In this document: positions 1 through 11,100 of the stretch, piece by piece
Layout: each line of letters starts with the position of its first letter
How positions within the stretch are numbered: the stretch's first letter is position 1
From: Amoebophrya sp. A120
Taxonomy: Eukaryota; Sar; Dinophyceae; Syndiniales; Amoebophryaceae
Assembly: GCA_905178155.1 (NCBI GenBank)
Contig: CAJINV010000008.1
Coordinates: forward strand, 310,001-374,000
Length of the DNA: 64,000 nucleotides
Direction of reading: 5' to 3'
Made by a program: the position numbers and the translations under genes
Notes under the pieces: model-generated
Database searches by the model: none
The model's input: the letters and a program-made list of their open reading frames with translations, nothing else
Told to the model about the DNA's origin: nothing

Positions 1-1395
1 CTCGGTACAAGCATCCACCCAGATTCGAACGAGAACTGGCACAACAACAGGGATCCCAGTTCTTCGTACTCATGGATGGCGGCTACCGTCTGCGGCGGTC
101 CGAACACATTTGCGTTGAGCTCGTCAAACGTTAACCGCCAGTCGCGGCTGCGATCCAGTATGAACTGCAAAAGTATCGTATTCCTATTCGTATAAATGCA
201 TATACAAATTTCCTCAGCATGAGAAATAAAATTTGTAATGCGAATTTGCCTTAATTTAATGCATGATTGCAATACGAGTACGATGATTTTGCACGGGATA
301 TCCAGTTTCGCTTGCCGAAAAATCTCGAGCAAAACCAGCTCCTGATGTGCCGGGTCGTGCTGGTCGCCTGGGCCTGTAGTGGCCGCAGCAGCGGAGGCTG
401 ATGATGTGCCTGGCGGTGCCCCATGCTTTTCGCTGCTCGGAAAGGCCGACGCACTACCGTGCATACGAGGACCTCGATCCGGTCTAATTTGTTCCGCGCC
501 GCCGTCCACTTCGAGAAATAACTCGTCGGCTGCAGGGCGTTTCAAACTTGCTCCACGCGGCGGCAAAAATACCTTTCCGTCCAGCTTGTCCCGCTCCCGC
601 GCTTGCCGTCGTCGGGCGTGGTCGGCCTGAAAACGTAACAAGCCCTGGTACACGCCGTGTCTGGCCCAGATGTCCTGTAGTAAGTGATATGGTTCATTGG
701 ATAAAGTTAATTTTGCGCCCCTGACCGGGTATCATCGCTGCCGTCGGAGCTCCTACAGGGCCGGTCGGTGATGCGATCATAGGTGGATTGATTTTCCCAA
801 CGGGTTGCGGTATGAGCGAGCTCGGTGGTGCGTGCGCAGGTGGCTTGGGTGCGTGCTGCTGCCGTCGTGCGAAGGACCGAGGCAATTGACTTGCATTTAC
901 ACTCGAATCGACCGGTCGGTTTTCCGGGTTGGCTGCCTGCAAAAGTGTCGCCGGGGCTGAGTACTGATGTTGACCTGCTCCGCCAGCGACGCTACTGGAC
1001 GATGTTCTTGTGGCCGCCGTCCCACTACGGGAGGACGAACCGCCAACAAGTTCCGAGGCTTGGTCTCTGGTCATGTAGTTGCTTAAGGGAACGACCCCGC
1101 CCGCTGGAGTTGTTGTAGTCGTGCCCATCCCGGTCGCCCCGGCGCGTTGACGGACTTGCTGCGCCGCTGCACCTCGCGAAGTTCCACCGGAGGTTGATGA
1201 GAAACTGTGCAGCGGAACAAACCCTGCCTGCAAATTCCTGGGCTGGTAAAGGGTTGGCTTCCCAAACGGCGGTGGCGGAGCTCCTGCACCGCCCGACATC
1301 TCGTTGCTGTTCAAGACAGACCCAAACTCGAGGTCTTTCAAGCTGTCGTAGTCTCGTCGCCGGCATATGAACGTGTAGAAGAGCTGACAAGCCAC
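1..1395 (-). CDS. Hypothetical protein, partial at window edge
   Basis: Not recognised. The first long exon runs from about 1395 to 757 and encodes a Ser/Thr/Gly/Pro-rich stretch. A GT-AG intron at 675-756 (donor GTAGGA, acceptor CTACAG) joins in frame to an exon at 674-301 starting DIWARHGVYQGLLRFQ. This exon is interrupted by introner B1, and the gene continues from 153 off the window edge (RSRDWRLTFDELNANVFGPP). Removing B1 plus one TSD joins AKLD to RSRDW in frame. The 5' end is uncertain: codons stay open upstream to about 1445, where CTCTGCAG could be an acceptor, so another exon may lie higher. The N-terminal LYGIIRVACQLFYTFICRRR could be a membrane segment. The 3' end lies outside the window. 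Confidence 0.55.
159..300 (-). mobile_element. Introner element, family B copy 1 (142 bp)
   Basis: The ends are inverted: TATGAACTGCAAAAGTATCG on the left and ..GATTTTGCACGGGATA on the right. The 5-bp TSD TCCAG is perfect at 154-158 and 301-305. The interior is AT-rich with GCATGAGAAA-like and TTTGTAATGC words. It interrupts a coding exon, and removing 147 bp restores the minus-strand frame. The closest relative in the window is the copy at 5089-5238. Confidence 0.85.
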
Positions 1396-1445
1396 CCGGA
1401 TTATACCGTACAGATTGGCGCAACCTGTTGATTGTACATACGCGC

Positions 1446-2709
1446 TGCAGAGTAATTTTTTGCTATTTCAAGTGAATGGGCACATCTTTTTCATCTCAAT
1501 CCGGCAACGTAGGGAAGCTTCAAGTAGGGCCAGAGGCGCCTCGTCGGGTTTGGGATGTTACAGTTACTACAGCGACCTCGGTAATCAACACAGAACTTGA
1601 AGAAAGCTAAGGCGCCAGCGTTCTTGTACATGAAAAAAGGAAATACATTCTCGCGTTCGTTTCAATGCCGCGGGGGAGCGGCGATGACTTCGGTTCGTGT
1701 AGTAGCTCCCAGCAGGCATTGCGATGAGGTCGTCTCGTTAGCTCGCGATCTCTTAACCCCTTGTTGCTCACTTGATCTCAAGCAGCATGCCGTAGCAGAG
1801 AGGAAGTTTCGCTGCGTTGCGGGTTCTAAGTGACTCCGAACTTGAATTTACGTAGCGAAATCTACAATCGGAAGTGTTCAGAAAAGTCAAAAATTCATTT
1901 AAAATATTCGCGTCGTAAAACTAAATGATGAAAGAGCTTCAAACGAAAGAATCGCGTTGAGGGAGGTCATGCAATGGGTGCATCATGAATACTTATGCGC
2001 GGGAAGACATGTAAGTGCTTAGGTTGACTGCTTGTCAGTGCATGGAGAAGTAGCCGGTAGTCGTTGCACAAGAAATTCGAATTCCAACTTGACCACTTTT
2101 TCTTGTTGTTATATTTGTCTTATCTTTGGCAAAGAGCAGGTATCATGAAACCCGACTCTAATGACCGATGGCTGGCGTTGCCGTGTGATGCTGTGGACGC
2201 AAACAGACTGTGACTGACAGACGGCGCAAAATAATTCCGGGGTTCTGACTGACAAGTACTCGTATTCTTTTTTCGTTCGTTCGCTCATCTGCACTCAAAA
2301 GTGATCAAAAGTTGTTTGCGACCTCGCCCTTCTGGCGTTACTCGAAAAAAAAAACCTCAGCTCTCTCTCTTTTTCAGTGTCAAATACATGTAGCTTCGTC
2401 GCAGGCCTTGGTATATGCTTCTACTAATTTTCCAAAGAAAAACAAATTTTTATCTTAATCCTGCAGGATGACACAGAGATGTTAAGGACTGAAAAACTAA
2501 AAGTACTTACAACGCCATAAACGAAGGGCCATACCGGTGTTGCCCCTTTTTCGCATAGACAACTTATCATCTGTCGCATAAAATTCGTGTTCCTGGGCGT
2601 AGCGCTGCGAGAACAACTACAGCTTCAGCTTCTTGTTTTGCTGCTGCATAGAAGTAGGTACACAAACCATTCGAACAACAAACCAATCTATATCTATTTG
2701 GTGACAGAA
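1446..2709. other. Intergenic, no gene recognised
   Basis: Only short ORFs without coding character on either strand. It holds the 5' flank of the partial gene and the 3' flank of the small gene at 2710-3468. I see no repeat or RNA gene. Confidence 0.5.
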
Positions 2710-3468
2710 TTATACCTGGCTCGCTGACACGTGCGACGTTGGTGCGTTCGCAGGCACGTCTCCGGCTCTGCCCCGCAGGGCATCAAAGCCAAGAAAACCA
2801 TCATCATTCGGCGAGGCGTCGACAATCGGATCCCCCGCACTGCTTGCAGAAAAGCTTTCGATCGTATCGTGCTGCGTTCGTTTCTTGTGATTCATCATAT
2901 TTTATTCGTTTTTGAACATCACAATGTTGACCAAGTCGTGAGTAAACCGCTCGCAGTTTCTTCGACGTTCTCAGACCCGTTCTGTGAGTTCGTGAGTCGG
3001 CACTGCACGTCCGTTATCAAATGTAAAAATGTCTGGGTCTGGAAGATTACCAGGTTTGTCATGCACATTTTGCATGACTCCTGATGTCTGTGATGCATGC
3101 CCTAGCATCACAGATTTTGTGAGGGCTTCCTGATGCCTATACCGCATGACAAATGCTCTTTCCGTGTAGCAAAACTTGGACTCTCTTTGCTGCTCATGCG
3201 ATACAGATTTTTTTAGAATCGAAAATCAGCATGACAAGTTGCATTCTTCCAGACCCAGACATTTTTACATTTGATATCCGTCCTCTGGTTGCAACAGTGC
3301 CTCTTCTTCGTCACGGTGTACGGCCGTACCCTGACAAAAAACGAACCTCCAAAAAACCACACAACACGTCCAGAAACCGTGATGAAAATTCTTCTGCTGG
3401 TGCACCGGACTTCCAACCTTCGCCGCCAACATCAGACGAAAGACGCCTGCCACAATACATAGTGCCAC
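2710..3468 (-). CDS. Predicted small protein, 99 aa, four exons
   Basis: No family recognised. The proposed exons are 3468-3418 (MALCIVAGVFRLMLAAK, hydrophobic, possible signal or anchor), 3330-3277, 3009-2977 and 2871-2710 (ends APTSHVSASQV). The junctions are AAG|GTTGGA...TGTCAG|GGTACG, then introner A1, then CGG|GTCTGAG...ACGCAG|CACGAT. The last exon is Asp/Gly/Ala-rich. The sum is 300 nt, but each exon is itself a multiple of three, so frame gives little independent support. The main evidence is the introner with a perfect TSD in mid-exon, since every other family A copy here lies within a gene. The start may lie further upstream. Confidence 0.4.
3015..3276 (-). mobile_element. Introner element, family A copy 1 (262 bp)
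   Basis: Begins TATCAAATGTAAAAATGTCT and ends with the inverse; the inner TIR contains GGGTCTGGAAGA. The TSD TCCGT is perfect at 3010-3014 and 3277-3281. The interior is nearly the same as the copy at 34694-34961 and the inverse of the copy at 42439-42700, so this subfamily was recently active. Confidence 0.9.
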
Positions 3469-3959
3469 GTCACGTTTTCGTTATTGGACATATCCAAATT
3501 GTATGTGTCGCGCTGCAGGAATCAAGCGAAAAAAAAAAAATATTCATATTGCTCGTTTTGATATTGTATATTTCAATGAGCCGTCAGCAGTACTCCTCCT
3601 TGTCCTTTGAACTAGTAGTATAGAGTATCTATGAAACTGCAGAGGAAACAAGATTAGAAGACCACGACTTTACACCAACTATGATGATACTGCAATTGCG
3701 CACCAGAGCCAGAACAATATCATATTCATTACATCACGCAAATGATCATCAAGCGTCTCCGAGAGCATCCGTTCGAGGATGTGGAAACAAGCCGCGCGTT
3801 GGCAAGAGGATAATTCGTGCACATTGGCAAACCCTTTGTAGTTTTTTCTCTTCGGTAAGGGCTTACTATATTCAAATTTATGAAATGCGTTCTGCACCAG
3901 AGGATGAAAGAGAACCACTGTCAGTCTGGGCTCCAGAAGTTGGAGAAAGAGAAACAAAG
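3469..3959. other. Intergenic, no gene recognised
   Basis: Short overlapping ORFs on both strands, none with coding character. It probably holds the 5' flank of the 99-aa gene and the 3' flank of the MFS gene. Confidence 0.45.
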
Positions 3960-6653
3960 TCACCGGCTTCGTACTTGTTCGCGATACGCTTGCAAGCAAC
4001 CAAGCAAAACGCTCGCACAACACAGGGCAAATGCCACTTGTGCGGGTCTCTGAAAGCACTGCTCCACCGGATGACAGAATTCCGCCGAGGGGTCTTGCTC
4101 CGCGTGCGCTTCGTCATACGCGTGTCCGGTTAGTCGAGCCATAAACTTCACCGCAACGGACATGAAGAAAACCGGGAAGGCAAAGCCAAAGACCATGTTC
4201 TCCTTCCCGAAGTTGCTCACCATAAATGCTGGAAGCGTCGCCCAGTTGGCACCGTAGCAAAGGCCCACGAGCAAAAGCCAAAAAGAAGACGGGGCCGAGG
4301 ACGACGCTGTCGCTGTCGGCGAGGCCGTCATCAGCCCGAAGACGCAAGCCGCCGCCATACCGGCCCCGGCCAACAGCATGAGTCTCGCAATTCTGCCCGG
4401 ATCTTTTAAGTCATTTCCGCCCACCGGTGCTGCGGAGTTCGTTGGGCCCCTGCGCTCTGCAGCAGGCGGACCACTACCTCCAGAAACAAGAACTACCGGC
4501 CGCAGGATGAAGTAATCGATGCAGAAGCCCGCGAACAAACGGCCGCCGGCGTTGCAGAAGCTCACGTGGGTGACCACCGCATCGCGAACGCTAGGAGCGT
4601 AACCGTACGCTCCCGTGATCAGCTTCAGATTCGCCATAAACAGGCCACTCCCAACGCACTGCGTCAGAATGAACTGGATCACGACGAAGTGAAACTTGGG
4701 CTCGCGATACAAGATGTCGCGCCATGTGAGAACCCCAGAAGGTGTGGCGGAGCTTGCAATCGATGCACTGGCACCAATTATCCCGGCAGATGGTACAATT
4801 CCAGTGCGATCGGCGATTCTTACCTGTGGTGCATCATGTTCATGATCATGAAGATCTTCAGCAGGAGGACCCCAATTGTAATCTTCATCATCGACCACTT
4901 CGTCCTCATGAAGAATGTAATCATTCGGATTTCTGGTTGCGCCCAGCATTTTCACGTGATTCCGTGCACCAAAAATGGTGGCAGTTGCTGGCTGCAGGAC
5001 GTTACTCGTCTTTTTACGTGCAGCACTAGATGACGAATGATCATATTTGTGTGCAAAAACCTGTGCGGAATTCGCGTTGCGATGCTCGTATGAACTGCAA
5101 AAGTATCGCACTAGTATAAATTGCATTACAAATTAGCCCAGCATTACAAATTTAATTTGTAATGCTGATTTACCTTGAGAACGAGATTTGTAATGCATAA
5201 ATGCAATTACTACGAGTGCGATACTTTTGCACAGGATAGCTCGCTCAGCTGCAGCTGCTCCCGTTCCTCCTCCAGCTGCGTTCGCGCGCGAGCAGCTGCT
5301 ATCCAAATAGAAAACGTTGTTAGTGTAAATTTGTAGTGCGCAACACGCAAGATGATTGCGTCTGTCATGCTTGCCATGCGTCATAGGGTCCATTAAAGGG
5401 TGTTTTCCCATACTATCTGCGCATGACAGGTTTTTGCTGTAATGCCAGACAAATTTGTAATGCTATTCCTCCAAAAAAGTTACACCTACAATGTTTTTTT
5501 CTTGGATAGCTGCTGGAAAGGTCGCAGTAGAAGAAGAAGCAGTAGTGATTACAGCTGCCCTAGTGTGGTCGTCCTCCTCCTCTTCGGTGTTTGTAGTTAC
5601 TACTGTGCTTATTGGAACGACTTGCAGAAAGACCGCACCCATGATAGCCGTGAAAGCCCAGATTACTCCCGTCCAGTAAATGAACGAGTGCACGCTGTTG
5701 TGCAAGATGTGTGTGTAGACGGAGTTCCATACCGCCGCGGAGAGACCGTAGCCAGCGGCGAGCACGCCAGTAGTGCGGCCGACACGCTTAGTTAGGAGGA
5801 CGCCCGTGTAAAGTCCGTTCTGGTAAAGTGTCACGGACCCGTGCTGTATCAAAAAGTAGAAAAACGCCATTAGGGTACTGGAGACAGATGGCTGTCGTAA
5901 AGGTTCTTTTCTCGCCTGCTGGAGCAAGAAGTTGTTTCTTGCGAAAGTTTGCGTGTCGCTGCCAAGCGCATCGTCCGCAACGAGTCCTCGCGTAAGCGTC
6001 GTCCCCGCGGCAGGGACTGGCGGCAAATGCATGTAAAAGAAAATGCTGCCAAATCCAACACAACAGAAACTGTAAACGCTCGAATAAAAGACGCCGAACT
6101 GGTGAAAGATTGCCCCAGAGAGGAACCCAACCTTCATCCGCGGGAAAATTTTCCTTCCTCGTTGAGGCTGCCATAGTACGCAGGTCGCAGAAAGAAACGC
6201 AATCTACTTGCGGCGTCGCGGTACTGGCAAGACGAAAAGCTGCAAAAAGTCACGTAGAAAACTACGAGTAGACAAGTCGACCGATCGATCCTGCATGCCT
6301 CGTGGCCAGCCACCTGATAAGTACGAGCATCGGCGTCAAGGTAGAAAATTTTCACAATGAATATGCCCCACGCCAATTTGTCCGGCAGAATACAATACGT
6401 CGACGTCTGCCGCTTTCCAGTGCAGCAGTGTCATCAGGTCCGTCTCGAGGCCTGCAAACATGTAAAGCGTGCCGCCACAAATAGCATTCCACAGACACAA
6501 ACCAAAGACCGACAGAGCCGCGATTTTATTCTTCTCGTCATGATATCCAAGCGCCGGCGCTGATGTTGCCGAAGACGAAGATGCTCCACCACTGTTGGCG
6601 GAGGTCGCGAGGACGCCTGTGCTGGCATGCAGCCAACGACTATCATACAGCAT
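3960..6653 (-). CDS. Nodulin-like MFS transporter, 694 aa
   Basis: Multi-pass transporter of the major facilitator type with a nodulin-like N-terminal half. Exons 6653-6372, 6131-5509, 5294-5239 and 5083-3960 sum to 2,085 nt (695 codons). The first exon has the family pattern NAICGGTLYMFAGLETDL..SAGQIG. Intron 6132-6371 is GT-AG and joins GQIG to VGFLSGAIFHQFGVFYSS. Further helices follow (FYFLIQHGSVTLYQNGLYTG; FIYWTGVIWAFTAIMGAVF). A long charged central loop then carries an acidic His/Asp run (DDEDYNWGPPAEDLHDHEHD), and the second half has about six more helices. Two introners of different families (C and B) flank a 56-bp exon in the central loop; removing both keeps one frame. The start is the first ATG in a short 5' exon. 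The substrate cannot be inferred. Confidence 0.8.
5089..5238 (-). mobile_element. Introner element, family B copy 2 (150 bp)
   Basis: Starts TATGAACTGCAAAAGTATCG and ends CGATACTTTTGCACAGGATA, a strong inverted pair. TSD GCTCG at 5084-5088 and 5239-5243. The interior is built from TTTGTAATGC / GCATTACAAA words. It lies in the MFS gene, where removal joins QLQLSE to HRNANS in frame. Confidence 0.9.
5300..5508 (-). mobile_element. Introner element, family C (209 bp)
   Basis: The ends TATCCAAATAGAAAACGTTG and the inverse (..AATGTTTTTTTCTTGGATA) pair with each other and share nothing with family A or B beyond TATCC. TSD GCTGC at 5295-5299 and 5509-5513. The interior holds TCTGTCATGC and GCATGACAGG words. 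Removal joins TFPAA to ARARTQLEEE in the MFS gene. Confidence 0.88.
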
Positions 6654-8105
6654 GACCGGCGTCAATTTTTTGAGTCATACATACACACGTTGGTTAACAA
6701 CTCCTGTCTAATCCTTAAATCCATCAAGAAATGCCTTACAAACATCATCACCCTGCTGGAATGGAAATTCTTCTCCAAAGGCACTAACATGCTTCAACAA
6801 CTCAAGGTCATCAACAGAATTGATTGAAACTGAAAGTGAAAGACGACGTGTATTGCGATTCAAGCAACCGTGGCTCTTTCTCACGAGAAACGATGTTGAT
6901 CATGCTCGCATATCTACATATTCATATCGTTGTGCCTGCCTCGCACTAGCACCAAGCACCACAGCAGGAATCTGTAAAAATACACTATCTAAATACTTAA
7001 CAATTGCGAGATTGAAGAGAACGAAGCGCAAACACAACCGATTCCTAGGCATTGAACAGGCCGACCTAAGCCCCTGTAATTGGATATCTACTTCTAGATT
7101 GAAGTTGAACATAAAGAAACGCGTTTTACCATCTGACAAGAACTATTACAACTTAATTTTTAGTTTTAAATTCAACCCTTTGCTCGCATCTAATGGAAAT
7201 GGTGCGCGCCCTGCGCGATTAACTCAATGTCAATCATAATTTGATTCCTCAACATGAGTAGCAGCCGCATGGCAGGCGCCCAAGAGCGGCGGTCATCGCG
7301 AAAACCTGTTCGACCGAAGTGTGTGAAGAAAGTGAGATTCCGATTGTTTGATGTTGATGTCTCCGCTTTTTTGGTTCTGTATAATGTTTGAATTCATGTG
7401 ATCTGCTTCTGCTTCTGTGACGAATGATCGCACGCCGGTGTCGTCCGGGTCCGGGACACAAAAAAGAAACGAACAACATCTTCCGGAAAACCGGACTTGG
7501 CAGTCAATGTAACGCTAAGCGATCGGCGCCCCAACGTTCGCTTTGTTCTTGGATGGATTTACACAAGCTTTTCGGTACAACATATACTTACGTCTTATCA
7601 CAACAATCTCGTCCTGTAGTCTTAGAGAGTCATCACCTCGTATTCAAACTTTTGCGCTAGCGAGCATCGAATGTCATTGTACTAACGTATGTTCTTTCAC
7701 CCTTCGGCTTCAGTCTCCGACACGGGAGCGGCCTCTTACTCTTACGCACGAAGTCCTACTTGCGTGTGGTGTGGGTCAGAGATTGGACAACCACAGACCA
7801 CTTTCGGACGTCCTGGTGCTCTACTGTAGTGCGAGTATTCATTCACAACTTTTTCATTTGTTCGGAACCGCAGTCCTGTTTGTCCACGTAGCGCGGCCGC
7901 ATTTACTCGTCTTCATGCCTCCTGCGAGACAAATGTGCGAAGTTTCTGTGTTCTCTAAAAGGTTCTTGAGGCACTACAAGCTGATCAAATGGCAGTTGCT
8001 TGGAGCACGAGGCTGTCGGAACTTTCTTGATATCGGGAGTAGAAAGGCTTCAGCCAAGAACAGTCGCACACTTCTTGCGCGGCAGCGGCTCCTCGATATC
8101 ATGAT
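6654..8105. other. Intergenic, no gene recognised
   Basis: ORFs up to 206 codons occur on the plus strand (7543-8163) but have no domain and an Arg/Leu/Cys/Ser composition typical of chance reading. It holds the MFS 5' flank and the EEP-gene 3' flank. Confidence 0.45.
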
Positions 8106-11100
8106 CTATGACTCCTGCAAGTCTCGGCTGCCGGTGTCATGCTCCTGGTCGCGACAGCTGTGAAAGCTGGAAGATCGAGGGTTAGCGGATTTACCCGGTG
8201 CAACAGCGTTCGAGGATGAAGACCGCGCGTTCTTGACGGCGTCCGTCGCGTCGCCGGAGGTGGAATTCGTCCCACTGGATCGCGGTTTGTTTTTGCGATT
8301 CCCAGGATGTGTGCTGCCCTCGGCCAGGGACGGAAACTCGGCATCATCCAGATTCTCGTTCTTGTCCGGCCGATTTGGCTTGGCGCTCCAGCCCTTCACG
8401 CTCTTTCGCTGCTCGCCGCCTGTTGACGCACCGCTTATGGTCGTGCCCTTTCCAGTCGTACCAATGCTGGTCATTGGTGTCACTGTGAGTGTGATGAAGA
8501 TTATTCATGTTGCATGACAATGTCCATAGATATCCAGTGAGTTTAAGATACATATCTTAATCTTTTCCAAGCTTAATCTTAATACCCTTCGGAAGGCGAA
8601 GGGTATAAGGTAAAAAAATAATCATAATATCTTAATATGCTTGTCAGAAGTACCTGCAAGCTCGGAGAGATTGGAGTGTCCGCGGTCGCGACCCTCGAAG
8701 GCTATCCCAGTGTCTACCCGGGGATACGGCGAAAATTCACCCTCGTCCGCTCGTCTCAAACTTGTCGAAGATGATATTTGCGCTTTCAGGAAATCACCCA
8801 CCGACGCGTCCGCAGCCTCTTGCTGCTTCGTGGAGGACCACGTAGAAGCGGCGGCTTTTGCCTTCTTGTTCCCTGCCTTGTTTGATGAAACACTGCTGGA
8901 TGCGGCTTTATTGTCTAGCTGTTCGGTCGAGCTTGACGCGGCACTCCGACTGTCAGCTGAGTAAAGAGCCTTAGAAGTACTCTCTGGGGGTTGCTGGTCT
9001 AGTGCTTCGCTGCTTTTCGAGTTCTTGGCTTTCTTCTTGTTCTTTTTGTTGTTTGGGTTGCTGTCCTTATCCTGCTTCTCCTTCCCTTTGCCTTTTGCTT
9101 TATTTGGTGCGGCGCTGGTCGCAGCTGCACTGCTAGTATCCTTATCCTTACCACTGTTTGCTGCACCCTTTCCGGACGTTGAGCTGGCACTGCTACTCTT
9201 TATTCCACCGGACGAAGTAGCCGCGTCTTTATTTATTGGCTTACTCGGGCTTCTTCGTACTGCAGTTCCTGGCTCCATCCTCTGCTGCAGTTGATGATGC
9301 TGCATGTGCTGCGCGCGGAGACTGTCATTGTATGTGTTGTTTTTGCCGCCCGTGGTCGTGCCACCAATTGTTCCAGAGGTAGTACTGGCAGGCGAGCTCG
9401 CGACCGTTTGCTGCTTGTCGTTGCTTTTCCGTTCAGAAAACGGCATCTGCTGGGCCGCGTGACTGGCACTTGGTGGACTTGAAACCGCTACAGTTCCTGT
9501 TGTCGATCCACCGCCTCCACCAGCCATGGGTGTGCCCGGTGGATCCTTGTTGTTCCAGGCAGGAAGTCGCTCGTGTTCGTGGTCCTCTTGCCACTGCTTA
9601 TCGCGCACATGGCTCCAGCAATCGTCATCCTGTCCAGGGGACCACACGCTGGCCCCCGATTTTCCGCCTTGCTGCTTCTGGTGTGAATGAGAATGCTGCT
9701 GCTGGTGATCGCGCTCTCCTCCTTTGTACGCCTGCTGATTGCCAGAGCGGTGCGACGTCGAGTTACTAGGGTTACTAGTACTGTGCTGTGGCTGTTGACT
9801 ATTGTTGGGCAACATGTTGTAGTTGTCGCCTTTGCTATTGTTGCCGCCGGAGGCAAAAGACCCAAGGTGCTGGCGCTGCTCGTGTTGATGCGGCGCGTTG
9901 CTGCCGCCACCTTTACCGCTACTAGTGCTGTGTGGCCCTTGGCTGTACGGACTGGAACTGTAGTTGCTCATCTGGAAGTTATTTGGGTTCATCTGCGAGC
10001 TATGCGCTTGGCCGCCCTTCTGGTTTTGGTTCTTGTTGAACATGTTGCCCATCGGCTGCTCTGAGGAGTGGTAAGAACTGCTGCCTCCGATCGTCTGCTT
10101 GGACGATGAGTGCGAGCTGAACGGACCTCCACTTTTGCCGCTTCTGGGCGTATGGCTCATATTGCTGTAATTATTGTTCCCACTGTTCTGCCTCTGCAAG
10201 TCACCAAAATGTTGCTGTCCGTGATAATGATGCTGATGCTGCTGCTGCTGACCACCCTTGCTCATGCTCACTGAGTTCTCAGAGGAAGTCACTGGGTTAC
10301 TGTATTCCTGCCCGGGGCCTCCATAGCTTTGCGAATATTGTGAATGTGAAGCTCCTCCCTTGTTGTGCTGAGGTCCCTGCTGCTGCTGGAGATGATTACT
10401 ATAGTCGCCACCATTATAGTTGCTGCGCGTATCGGCGTGCGACGAGCTCATCCCGCTTTGTGGCTGCGATAATGAATGGTAACTGTTCTGGTGCTGTGGC
10501 GGAAGATGTCTATTATTTTTTCCCGGTCCACCAGGCCCCCCCTTGTGAGCAGGTCCTGAGGAACTGACACTGGAGCCACCTTTCATCGCCCCCGCTTGTT
10601 GGTTGTGATACTTGTCGCTTGGCTGACTGGAAGCGCTGGACCCCGGCTGCTGTTGATACGTCATGCTGCGCGGTGTCCAAGGCGCGGTCTGATGAGAAGA
10701 TCCCCGGCTCGTCGGGTTGTTGTATTCACCTCCGGCACTCCCCCGCGAGTTTTGCCGCTCGTAGGGGCCCACGCCCTGGTTGTAGTTGCTGTTGGACGAA
10801 GACGCGCCCATGTACGACTCCTCGCCGCGGAAGGCACCTGCTTCCCCATAATGATCGTTGTGGTGCCCCCCGCCTCCCAAATTTGCCTTCGTCGTCGCGG
10901 CGGAGCTCCCAAACAAGTGCTCGTCTAGATAGAAGGTTTTCTTTCGTTGGTTATCCATCTTGGCCCACTCCAGCGGATCCAGGCCTGCTGGCACGGGTAA
11001 ACCCTCCTTCATCGGCCTCGGCGCGTGGGACATTGGGTGGTTGTTGCCGGAAGAGCTTGTTCCCGATGAATGGGGCTGTTGTTGCTGAGCTGCCGGATTT

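Noticed and set aside
3153-3623. 156-codon plus-strand ORF
   Set aside because: Half of it is introner A1; the rest runs antisense to the predicted 99-aa gene.
7543-8163. 206-codon plus-strand ORF
   Set aside because: Composition is that of a chance frame, no domain is visible, and its end overlaps the 3' end of the EEP gene on the other strand.
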